Below, piece after piece: positions 7,099 to 13,676 of a DNA stretch of 21,670 nt. The notes beneath the pieces are model-generated. The model searched no databases. It saw only the letters and a program-made list of their open reading frames with translations, and was not told the DNA's origin. The DNA comes from an uncultured Oscillospiraceae bacterium (lineage in GTDB: Bacteria > Bacillota > Clostridia > Oscillospirales > Oscillospiraceae): contig CAJUOT010000046.1 in assembly GCA_910588135.1 (NCBI GenBank), forward strand, positions 1 to 21,670. The letters run 5' to 3'. The stretch's first letter is position 1, and each line of letters opens with the position of its first letter. A program made the translations under genes and the position numbers.

Positions 7099-7992
7099 TC
7101 AGTCCTCCGTGTAGCCGAAATTCTGGATGGCCGCAGGGTTATCTCTCCAATTTTCTTTGACTTTGACCCACGTCTCTAAATACACCTTGGCTCCCATGAA
7201 CGCCTCCATGTCCTGCCGGGCCTGGGTGCTGATCTTCTTTAGCATGGCCCCGCCCCTGCCAATAATGATGCCCTTGTGGGACGCCTTCTCACAGTAAATC
7301 GTCACATGGCAGTCGATGATGTCGTTGTCCCGCTGGGAGAACTGGGTCACCTCCACCGCCGTGCCGTGGGGGATCTCCTTGTCCAGCTCCCGCAGCAGCT
7401 TTTCCCGGACGATCTCCGCCATAATCTGCCGCTCGGGCTGGTCGGTGACCGCCCCATCGGGGAACAGCTGAGGCCCCTCGGGCAGCCAGCCCCCCAAAAC
7501 CTCCAGCAGCTCGTCCACCCCCTCCCCGGTTTTCGCCGAGATGGGCACCACCGCGTCCCAATCAAAGGCCGCGCCGTAGACGGCCATCACCGACAGCAGC
7601 TTCTCCTTCTCCACCGTGTCGATCTTGTTGATGACCAGGGCGGCGGGGGCGCCCAGCGCCCGGATGCGGTCGATGAGCTCCTGCTCCGGCCCGCCGATGT
7701 GATCCACCGGCTCCACCAGCAGCATCACCCCGTCCACGTCCGCCACGCTCTGCCGCACCACCTTCACCATGTAGTCGCCCAGCCGGGTGCGGGCGCGGTG
7801 CAGCCCCGGCGTGTCCACGAACACGAACTGGCTCTCCCCCCGATTGAGGACGGCGCAGATGCGGTTGCGGGTGGTCTGGGGCTTGGGGGAGACAATGGCG
7901 ATTTTCTCCCCCGCCAGGGTGTTGGTCAGGGTGGACTTGCCCACGTTGGGCCGTCCGCATATGGTGATGATGCCTGATTTTTTGATGTTCAT
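7099..7992 (-). CDS. era: Era, ribosome-assembly GTPase
   Basis: The 297-residue protein has every Era element in order: G1 GRPNVGKS (13-20), G3 DTPG (60-63), G4 NKID (122-125) and G5 SAK (152-154). A C-terminal KH domain contains GIIIGRGG (241-248). Era binds the 3' end of 16S rRNA and helps mature the small ribosomal subunit. GAGG lies seven bases before the ATG. YbeY, which acts on the same 16S 3' end, is encoded two genes upstream, and PhoH three genes upstream. Length and motifs are normal. The downstream nucleotidyltransferase gene follows after three bases. Confidence 0.98.
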   Translation of the reverse strand: MNIKKSGIITICGRPNVGKSTLTNTLAGEKIAIVSPKPQTTRNRICAVLNRGESQFVFVDTPGLHRARTRLGDYMVKVVRQSVADVDGVMLLVEPVDHIGGPEQELIDRIRALGAPAALVINKIDTVEKEKLLSVMAVYGAAFDWDAVVPISAKTGEGVDELLEVLGGWLPEGPQLFPDGAVTDQPERQIMAEIVREKLLRELDKEIPHGTAVEVTQFSQRDNDIIDCHVTIYCEKASHKGIIIGRGGAMLKKISTQARQDMEAFMGAKVYLETWVKVKENWRDNPAAIQNFGYTED

Positions 7993-8033
7993 AGGTGATC
8001 CTCAACTTTCTTGAGCATTTTTATTTAGTATGC

Positions 8034-8873
8034 TTAGTTTTCCCCGTGGTAGTCCAGATGCTCCCACTTTGCCCGCTCGTCGAAGAAATCCTCCCCGGGA
8101 GGGAACTCCTTGTAGTACACCTGGGCCAGCTCCCCGTCAATCCGATCCTCCACTTTGATCCCGTAGAGAAACACTGTCAACTCTTCCTCGGTGAGTATCG
8201 TATCCTCCGGCTCCCACCACCACGTCTCGATCCGCCGCACGCACACCAGCTTCCCATCCTCCCAGCGGTGGAAGGTGGTCGTGCCGTCTCCGGCCCCGCT
8301 GTTCCGGGCCCAGCCGTCGATGACCTCCGTCTCCGGGTTGCAGCGGGGGGAGGAAATTTCCGTATACTCCGGTACCTCCGCAAACTGCGCCGCCTCCTCG
8401 TCCCACACCCAGAGATACCAGTAGTTGGGCTGGTTCCCCATGAAGTACAGGACGCTGAAATCCATGTGCCCGTCGAAGTTGGCGTCCACCGTTTCATGAC
8501 AGCCGAAGCACCAGTCCTCTACCTCCGTCTCCATGGTCTGGAGCGGCGCCTCCATATCCCGCGGGTTCCAGACAGACAGCGTGACCGCGAAATCGCCCAG
8601 CTCCGATTCCGGGATGCGCTCCCCCTTCTCCGCCGTCACCAGCAGCGTCCCCAGCTTCCCCCCGGTGTTCACCAGGAAGGCGTCGTGGGTCTCGTCGATG
8701 GGCTGCTGGGCCAGCAGCTTCTCCGGGGTGAGCTCTTCCGGCGGGGCGCTCACCGGCTCACTGGCTGTGGGAGACGGCTCGGGCGAAACGGACGTGGTTC
8801 CCACCGGCTCCTCCGCCCGACACCCGGCCAGCAGCGCCAGGGCCGCCGCCAATAAAATATAACGTATTTTCAT
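8034..8873 (-). CDS. Secreted lipoprotein with a D-x-N-x-D-G calcium-loop-like domain
   Basis: The 279-residue protein starts with a signal peptide and lipobox ending LLAGC, so C18 would be lipidated and the protein held on the outer face of the membrane. A Pro/Ser/Thr/Glu-rich tether (about 20-50) follows. The folded part contains DANFDGHMD (130-138), a Ca-binding-loop-like motif. After it come aromatic segments (YWYLWVWDEEAAQF, then GKLVCVRRIETWWW). This is the style of a family of Firmicutes lipoproteins resembling the XAC2610/FG-GAP type, of unknown function. The ATG overlaps the ybeY stop by four bases (ATGA), and AGGA lies upstream, so it is coupled to ybeY. The longer frame to 9074 overlaps ybeY and is rejected. 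Era follows 41 bases downstream. Confidence 0.85.
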   Translation of the reverse strand: MKIRYILLAAALALLAGCRAEEPVGTTSVSPEPSPTASEPVSAPPEELTPEKLLAQQPIDETHDAFLVNTGGKLGTLLVTAEKGERIPESELGDFAVTLSVWNPRDMEAPLQTMETEVEDWCFGCHETVDANFDGHMDFSVLYFMGNQPNYWYLWVWDEEAAQFAEVPEYTEISSPRCNPETEVIDGWARNSGAGDGTTTFHRWEDGKLVCVRRIETWWWEPEDTILTEEELTVFLYGIKVEDRIDGELAQVYYKEFPPGEDFFDERAKWEHLDYHGEN

Positions 8874-9370
8874 GTACTTTCCTTTCTTTCCAGGCCCAAT
8901 TCGGCCATGATGGCCTCCTCCCGCCCCCGCATTTGGGCCTTCATGGGCCCCTCGTCCAGGTGGTCGTAGCCCAGCAGGTGGAGCACGGAGTGGACGGCCA
9001 GGTAGGCCAGCTCCCGGCGGTTGGAGTGGCCGTATTCCTTGGCCTGGGCCTTCGCCCGCTCCAGGGAGATGCACATATCCCCCAGGGGGACCAGCCCGGT
9101 GGCGGGGTCGGCATCCTCTTCCGGCGGCTTGTCCCCCGGCGCGAGATCGAACATGGGGAAGGACAGCACATCGGTGGGGGCGTCCACCCCCCGCATATCA
9201 AAATTGATCCCATGGATGCCCGCGTCACTGGTCACCAGCACATTTATCTCACAGGGCACGTCCACCCCCTCCGCGTCCAGGGCGGTGCGGACGACCCGGC
9301 GCAGGAAGGAGCGCAGGCCGTCGTCCACCCCCGGCACGTCGGAGGAAATGATGATCTCATGCTTTGGCAT
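8870..9370 (-). CDS. ybeY: YbeY, endoribonuclease / rRNA maturation factor
   Basis: The 166-residue protein has the metal-binding HxxxHxxxxxH motif of YbeY: H127, H131 and H137, in HSVLHLLGYDH. Upstream it has the conserved stretch APTDVLSFPMF (64-74). YbeY is a zinc-dependent RNase that matures the 3' end of 16S rRNA and takes part in ribosome quality control. It lies 12 bases after phoH, the usual partner, and overlaps the lipoprotein gene by four bases. The GGGGGCGG just upstream acts as the ribosome binding site. Length and motifs are normal for the family. Confidence 0.97.
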   Translation of the reverse strand: MPKHEIIISSDVPGVDDGLRSFLRRVVRTALDAEGVDVPCEINVLVTSDAGIHGINFDMRGVDAPTDVLSFPMFDLAPGDKPPEEDADPATGLVPLGDMCISLERAKAQAKEYGHSNRRELAYLAVHSVLHLLGYDHLDEGPMKAQMRGREEAIMAELGLERKEST

Positions 9371-9382
9371 CTGCCCGCCCCC

Positions 9383-10360
9383 TCACCGCTTGTCCCGCTT
9401 GGCGGCGCGGCGCTTCTCATCGTCCTCGTAGGCCTTGATGATGCGTTGGACGATGACGTGGCGCACCACGTCCGCCCCGGTGAGCTGACAGATGGAGATA
9501 TCCTCCACCTCCCTGAGCACCCGCATGGCCTCCTTCAGTCCGGACACCTTGTCGACGGGCAGGTCAATCTGGGTGGCGTCGCCAGTGATGACAATCTTTG
9601 ACCCAAAGCCCAGCCGGGTTAGGAACATCTTCATCTGCTCCCGGCTGGTGTTCTGGGCCTCGTCCAGAATGATAAACGAGTCGTCCAGGGTGCGCCCCCG
9701 CATATAGGCCAGGGGGGCCACCTCAATGTTCCCCCGCTCCAGATATTTCTGATAGGTCTCCGCCCCCAGCATATCAAACAGCGCGTCGTACAGCGGCCGC
9801 AGGTAAGGATCAACTTTACTCTGCAAATCCCCGGGTAGGAAGCCCAGCCGCTCCCCCGCCTCCACGGCGGGCCGGGTGAGGATGATGCGGTTGATCTGCT
9901 TCTCCCGGAAGGCGGCCACCGCCGCCGCCACCGCCAGATAGGTCTTGCCTGTGCCGGCGGGGCCCACGCCGATGGTGACGGTGCTGTTTTTGATGGCATC
10001 CACGTACTTCTGCTGGCCGATGGTCTTGGCCTTGATGGGCTTGCCCTTGGCGGTGACGCACACCACGTCCCCCGCCAGCTGGGCAATCTTGCCCTCGTTG
10101 CCGGAGCGGACCAGCTCAATGATATACCGCACGTTCTGCTGGCCGATGGCCTCCCCCTTGGCGGACAGGGTGAGCAGGCCCTGGATGGCCTTCACCGCCA
10201 GCATGACATTTTCACCCTCGCCGGAAATTTTCAGGTTGGACTCCCGGTTCACCACCAATACGTCCAGTTCCTCCTCAACAATGCGGATGTTTTCATCAAA
10301 CAGGCCGAAGAGGTTGACCGCCTCCTCCATCCGTTCGATGCTGATACTCTGTTCTGTCAT
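9383..10360 (-). CDS. phoH: PhoH-family ATPase
   Basis: The 325-residue protein has the PhoH plan: an N-terminal KH-like RNA-binding region (about 20-90), then a P-loop ATPase domain. That domain has Walker A GPAGTGKT (133-140), Walker B FIILDEAQN (229-237) and a sensor-like GDATQ (260-264). PhoH proteins are cytoplasmic ATPases linked to RNA metabolism, and phoH and ybeY are conserved neighbours. The ATG at 10360 has AAGGAG six bases upstream. The longer in-frame extension to 10450 would run through the yqfD end and the parS-like palindrome, so I rejected it. A 12-base gap separates it from ybeY. Confidence 0.96.
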   Translation of the reverse strand: MTEQSISIERMEEAVNLFGLFDENIRIVEEELDVLVVNRESNLKISGEGENVMLAVKAIQGLLTLSAKGEAIGQQNVRYIIELVRSGNEGKIAQLAGDVVCVTAKGKPIKAKTIGQQKYVDAIKNSTVTIGVGPAGTGKTYLAVAAAVAAFREKQINRIILTRPAVEAGERLGFLPGDLQSKVDPYLRPLYDALFDMLGAETYQKYLERGNIEVAPLAYMRGRTLDDSFIILDEAQNTSREQMKMFLTRLGFGSKIVITGDATQIDLPVDKVSGLKEAMRVLREVEDISICQLTGADVVRHVIVQRIIKAYEDDEKRRAAKRDKR

Positions 10361-10389
10361 GGATATCTCCTTTGTGTGTCTTGTCTGCG

Positions 10390-10407
10390 GCGTTTCACGT
10401 GAAACGC
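10390..10407. promoter_or_regulatory. parS-like ParB/Spo0J binding site
   Basis: The sequence GCGTTTCACGTGAAACGC is a perfect 18-bp palindrome. Its core GTTTCACGTGAAAC is identical to the Bacillus parS core (consensus TGTTTCACGTGAAACA), with only the two outermost bases of the 16-mer differing. It lies in the 52-base gap between the yqfD stop and the phoH start, 30 bases upstream of the phoH ATG, and does not overlap the ribosome binding site. ParB nucleates on such sites to organise the chromosome origin region. I saw no second copy in the window. Confidence 0.75.
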
Positions 10408-10412
10408 CTGTT

Positions 10413-11663
10413 CTATTCTTTTTCATCCCCCTGGGACGCGCCGGGAACACGCCCCACTTCCCCTTCCCGCTTCACCGTGCGGCCAATCTCCTCCCGGCAC
10501 TCCGCCAGCAGGGTGACGGTGAGCAGACCGTCCTCCTCCTTGGTCACAAGGTCGGTGTGAAGCACCTCCCCATGGCCCGCAGCCATCAGCTTTTCCAGCC
10601 GGGCGGACAGGACCTGTTCCAGGCGCAGCGCGGCCTCCTCCCCGTCCACGGAACGTTCCTCCAGATTGTAAGGACGCAGCGTGGTGGTGGTCACCCAGAC
10701 AGGCACAGGCCGGCCAAAGGGGGCCAGCTGCTCAGTCCTGGTTATTTTATCATATCTTCCCTGTAAAATGCTACTGTTTTCAAAAAAATCCAGGTCAAAC
10801 CACAAAATTTTTAGTCCGTATCCCTTTCGCTCTTCCCCGGTGTAGGCTTTTCCCGCGGCGGCGAGGGGAATGGTCTCCTCCAAAGTGCGCCATGTCCGGG
10901 CGGTCACCGTCCCCGAGGCATGGACAACCAGCCGGCCCAAGTCCACCGTGCCCCCCTCCGGCTCCTTGAGGTCGATCTCGCCGGTGATGAGCACCTCCCC
11001 CCTGGCCACCACGTCCCCGTCCTGGAACATGGCCCGCCCCGCCTCTGTCTGGATGTCCTCAATGATGCCGTCCGCCTCCGCCACAATGTCGGCGGGCGTA
11101 TCCTCGTCCAGCAGCTCCGGCCTCTTTTCCGCCTCGCGCACCACCACCTCCGCCCGGGTTCCGTAGATGTTGACCGCCAGATAAGACAGCTCCGGCAGGC
11201 CCAGCAGGGCGGCGTTGGCGGCCTCTTTTTCGGGGATGGACGGACCGTAGGCCCCGGGCCGCACCCCCACCCGCTGAAGCTGGGAGAGAATGACTGCGGT
11301 GGGGGTGGTCTCGTTGCCAACCACATCAATCACCAGCAGAAACCGCGACAGAAAATTCACCGCCGCAAAGCAGACCGCCAGCCCCACCAGAAATCCCCAC
11401 CGGTGCGCGGCGATCCGCTCCGCCGCCACCGCCGCCCCCCGCCGGCTTTTTTCCCGCAGTTCGCACATAGAGCGGTCGGCCAGCTCCTCCAGCCGCTTCC
11501 GGTCCTGGAGGGTCACCCGGAAGGTGAAGCTGGTCTCATCCAGCCAGCACAGCTTCCAGAATTGCAGCCGGTTCTGCGCACACAGGTTCAGCAGCCGTTC
11601 GGGGAAGGCGCCGGACACCTCCAGCTCCACATATCCCCGCAGAAGATTGATGAGTTTTTTCAT
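10413..11663 (-). CDS. yqfD: YqfD, sporulation-related membrane protein
   Basis: The 416-residue protein starts MKKLINLLRGYVELEVSG, which lines up with the YqfD N-terminus as I recall it. An N-terminal domain of about 85 residues is followed by a TM helix (about 88-111) and a large C-terminal domain of about 300 residues that should face outside. YqfD is a conserved endospore-former protein expressed in sporulation. It works with YqfC, encoded next to it, and its exact role is unsettled. The ATG at 11663 has AAGGGA eight bases upstream. A GTG at 11690 is possible but lengthens the protein without family support. The 75-base gap after yqfC holds no gene. Confidence 0.9.
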   Translation of the reverse strand: MKKLINLLRGYVELEVSGAFPERLLNLCAQNRLQFWKLCWLDETSFTFRVTLQDRKRLEELADRSMCELREKSRRGAAVAAERIAAHRWGFLVGLAVCFAAVNFLSRFLLVIDVVGNETTPTAVILSQLQRVGVRPGAYGPSIPEKEAANAALLGLPELSYLAVNIYGTRAEVVVREAEKRPELLDEDTPADIVAEADGIIEDIQTEAGRAMFQDGDVVARGEVLITGEIDLKEPEGGTVDLGRLVVHASGTVTARTWRTLEETIPLAAAGKAYTGEERKGYGLKILWFDLDFFENSSILQGRYDKITRTEQLAPFGRPVPVWVTTTTLRPYNLEERSVDGEEAALRLEQVLSARLEKLMAAGHGEVLHTDLVTKEEDGLLTVTLLAECREEIGRTVKREGEVGRVPGASQGDEKE

Positions 11664-11738
11664 AATCCCAGTCCCTTTTCCAATGCTCACCCCACCGGCC
11701 GCGGCGGGACAATGTCCTTTTTCCTGCCAGAAAAAACG

Positions 11739-12014
11739 CTATTTCATAAACTCCACAGTGGTGATAGAGCCTGTGATCAACAGCTCCTCCGGCGTCATGG
11801 CCCGCAGCTCCAGGCCGCTGCCCCGCACCAGCACCACCAGACTGCCGCCGGAAATGTGGATTTCTTCCGGCCCATAGGCCAAAATGCCCCGGTGGGGGCC
11901 CATGCGCAGCTCGCCGTCCCCGACGATCTCCACCCGGGGCGCGCCAGCCAGCACATCGGCAGGCAGGTCGAACAGCCTGGACGCCCGGAGCAGCAGCCCC
12001 TCTTTTTCTCCCAC
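11739..12014 (-). CDS. yqfC: YqfC / YabP-family sporulation protein
   Basis: The 91-residue protein fits the YabP/YqfC family: a small, beta-rich protein with the family-like phrases PRVEIVGDGELRMG and ELLITGSITTVEF. In Bacillus, yqfC is transcribed in the mother cell under sigma-E. The start codon is GTG at 12014, because AGAGGTGAT lies just upstream and the nearby ATG (12021) is out of frame. It is the first gene of the long minus-strand cluster and lies divergent from the RluA-type gene. Its presence, with yqfD, supports an endospore-forming lineage. Confidence 0.88.
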   Translation of the reverse strand: MGEKEGLLLRASRLFDLPADVLAGAPRVEIVGDGELRMGPHRGILAYGPEEIHISGGSLVVLVRGSGLELRAMTPEELLITGSITTVEFMK

Positions 12015-12079
12015 GATACATCACCTCTGGCAAGCTTATGACGCGGCGGGGCCGGGCTTGCCTGTCCTCTGGAATTTCG

Positions 12080-12108
12080 TAGACTTTTCCGTCATGCTGT
12101 GATACAAT
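12080..12108 (+). promoter_or_regulatory. Candidate sigma-A-type promoter for the RluA-type gene
   Basis: A -35-like TAGACT (12080-12085) and a -10 box TACAAT (12103-12108) are 17 bases apart on the plus strand. Transcription would start near 12115 and pass through the hairpin at 12123-12149 before the ATG at 12167. The -35 box is imperfect, so this remains a motif match. Confidence 0.45.
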
Positions 12109-12122
12109 GTCTGCGATGATGC

Positions 12123-12149
12123 AGCGCCCATCCCCTCGGGGCGGGCGCT
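12123..12149 (+). other. Hairpin in the 5' untranslated region of the RluA-type gene
   Basis: AGCGCCC pairs with GGGCGCT around an inner CCCC/GGGG arm. The hairpin lies 17 bases upstream of the start codon and next to the ribosome binding site. It has no T-tract. It may modulate translation or may be a remnant of a terminator. The region is too short for a known riboswitch. Confidence 0.4.
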
Positions 12150-12166
12150 CGGAAAGGCGGTACCTC

Positions 12167-13057
12167 ATGGAACACAAGGGCAAACGGCGGGGGGATGCCC
12201 CCGTCTATCTGGCAGACGAGTCCACCACTCTGCTCCCTTTCCTGCTCTCACAGGTGAAGGGCAAGAGCCGCAACAACATAAAGTCTCTCCTCTCCCGCCG
12301 GCTGGTGGCGGTGGACGGCGTGCCCGTCTCCCGGTTTGACGCCCCCCTGGCCCCGGGCCAGCAGGTGTCTATTCTTCCCGCCTCCGCCCCCCGGGCGGAC
12401 GCATTGCCTTTCCCCATCCTCTACGAGGACGAGCACCTCATCGTGGTGAACAAGCCCGCCAAGCTGCTCAGCGTGGCCAATGACAAGGAAAAAACCCGCA
12501 CCGCCTACCGCATGGTCACAGACTATGTGAAGGCTAGGCGGGTGGAGAACCGGATTTTTGTCCTTCACCGGCTGGACCGGGACACATCGGGGGTACTGAT
12601 GTTTGCCCGGGACGCCGAGACCAAGGCGCTGTTCCAGGCCCGCTGGAACGAAATCATCACCCGCCGGGGCTACCTGGCGGTGGTGGAGGGAGTCCCCAGA
12701 CCTGACCGGGACACCATCCGCTCCTACCTGGTGGAAACAGACACCCATATGAGCTTTTCCGGCGCGCCGGGGAAAGGGGCCAAGGAGGCCGTTACCAGTT
12801 ACGAGGTAAAGAAGACCGGTGGCGGGTACGCCCTGCTGGATATCAGCATTGAGACGGGACGGAAAAACCAGATCCGCGTCCACATGAAGGAGATGGGCCA
12901 TCCTGTGGCCGGGGACAAGCAGTACGGCGCCCGCACCAATCCCATCGGGCGGCTGTGCCTCCACGCGGGCGAGCTGTCCTTCACCCACCCCGCCACCGGG
13001 GAGCTGGTCACCTTCAAGGCTAAAATGCCCCGGGACTTCAACCGGGTGTTCCGGTGA
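12167..13057 (+). CDS. RluA-family pseudouridine synthase
   Basis: The 296-residue protein has an N-terminal S4 RNA-binding domain (about 23-70) and a catalytic domain with the RluA signature HRLDRDTSG (134-142). D137 is the catalytic aspartate. Later conserved phrases include IETGRKNQIRVHMKEMGHP and the Cys/His-free C-terminus typical of the family. It should convert specific uridines in rRNA or tRNA to pseudouridine. The exact target (RluC, RluD or another type) cannot be read. The ATG at 12167 has AAAGGCGG upstream. A SUKH-3-type gene starts 12 bases after its stop, so the two are probably co-transcribed from the promoter at 12080-12108. Confidence 0.93.
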   Translation: MEHKGKRRGDAPVYLADESTTLLPFLLSQVKGKSRNNIKSLLSRRLVAVDGVPVSRFDAPLAPGQQVSILPASAPRADALPFPILYEDEHLIVVNKPAKLLSVANDKEKTRTAYRMVTDYVKARRVENRIFVLHRLDRDTSGVLMFARDAETKALFQARWNEIITRRGYLAVVEGVPRPDRDTIRSYLVETDTHMSFSGAPGKGAKEAVTSYEVKKTGGGYALLDISIETGRKNQIRVHMKEMGHPVAGDKQYGARTNPIGRLCLHAGELSFTHPATGELVTFKAKMPRDFNRVFR

Positions 13058-13069
13058 GAGGGCACCCGG

Positions 13070-13627
13070 ATGAAGCTGAGTTGTAGGCTGACAAGTCGGG
13101 AACCGCTGCGGGGAAGCAGGCCAGAACGTATTGTCCAAATATTGCGGAAGGCCGGGTGGTATCCAGGCCGCAGGGTGGACATCTCCCATGTTCTGGACTA
13201 CTATCAAGGGCAGGGTGTCGCACTCAACGGGCCCGCCATTTCCTTTCATGAAGAATACAGCGGAATCGCCAGCCAGTGGTATTTCATGCACACCAATTCA
13301 GCGCGGCACGCCCCCGATTTTAATTTCCTGCTGTTTCCCCAACCCCCAGAATATAGAACTGACATAAAAGACTTCATGTACAGCGGCCCGGCTGGCAGCA
13401 TAGAATCTGACGAGTACAGCACGGCAAAAGCTTTTGCCGGGGAACCCATTGTCTTGATTGGGGAAATAGGCTGCTATTACCCGGCCAGGGTTTGGATCGG
13501 CGGCAGCGGCACCCTGTACAGCACTCACGAGTATAACAATGATATCCTGGGATTTGATTCTGTTCCCAAACTTCTCCTGGCCGAGCTCTCAAATCTCGCC
13601 CTGGAATCGGTGGCCATGAAACAATGA
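13070..13627 (+). CDS. SUKH-3 family immunity-type protein
   Basis: The 185-residue protein matches the SUKH-3 family. The entry motif AGWYPGRRVD is at 28-37, a helical centre follows, then the beta-rich end VLIGEIGCYYPARVWIG (about 128-144) with GSGTLYS and LGFDSVP. SUKH proteins are often immunity proteins for polymorphic contact-dependent or secreted toxins, and act in the cytoplasm by binding the toxin. No toxin gene is visible here, so it appears solitary. The first 20 residues before the family match are unusual, and the ATG has only a weak GAGAGG upstream. The start is therefore less certain. The gene is less GC-rich than its neighbours, which is compatible with transfer. A strong hairpin follows 9 bases after its stop. 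Confidence 0.82.
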   Translation: MKLSCRLTSREPLRGSRPERIVQILRKAGWYPGRRVDISHVLDYYQGQGVALNGPAISFHEEYSGIASQWYFMHTNSARHAPDFNFLLFPQPPEYRTDIKDFMYSGPAGSIESDEYSTAKAFAGEPIVLIGEIGCYYPARVWIGGSGTLYSTHEYNNDILGFDSVPKLLLAELSNLALESVAMKQ

Positions 13628-13636
13628 AAAAATCTC

Positions 13637-13671
13637 AAAGCGCCTCCCCCGGTATCCAGGGGAGGCGCTTT
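13637..13671. terminator. Bidirectional hairpin terminator between the SUKH-3-type gene and rpoD
   Basis: AAAGCGCCTCCCC (13637-13649) and GGGGAGGCGCTTT (13659-13671) form a 13-bp perfect stem with a 9-base loop. The plus strand continues TTTTCATTTC. The minus strand continues TTTGAGATTTTTTC. It lies just after the SUKH-3-type stop and five bases after the rpoD stop, so it can end both transcripts. Confidence 0.88.
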
Positions 13672-13676
13672 TCATT

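Noticed and set aside
8874..9074. N-terminal extension of the lipoprotein to 9074
   Set aside because: It overlaps ybeY, and the ATG at 8873 gives an exact signal peptide with a lipobox.
10361..10450. N-terminal extension of phoH to 10450
   Set aside because: It would cover the end of yqfD and the parS-like palindrome, and the ATG at 10360 has an ideal AAGGAG.
12015..12110. A sigma-E-type promoter upstream of yqfC
   Set aside because: I looked because yqfC is sigma-E-controlled in Bacillus, but no pair of boxes with proper spacing and distance to the ribosome binding site stood out.
12248..13291. A 347-codon minus-strand frame across the RluA-type gene
   Set aside because: It is antisense to the catalytic HRLDRDTSG gene and runs into the SUKH-3-type gene without any motif of its own.
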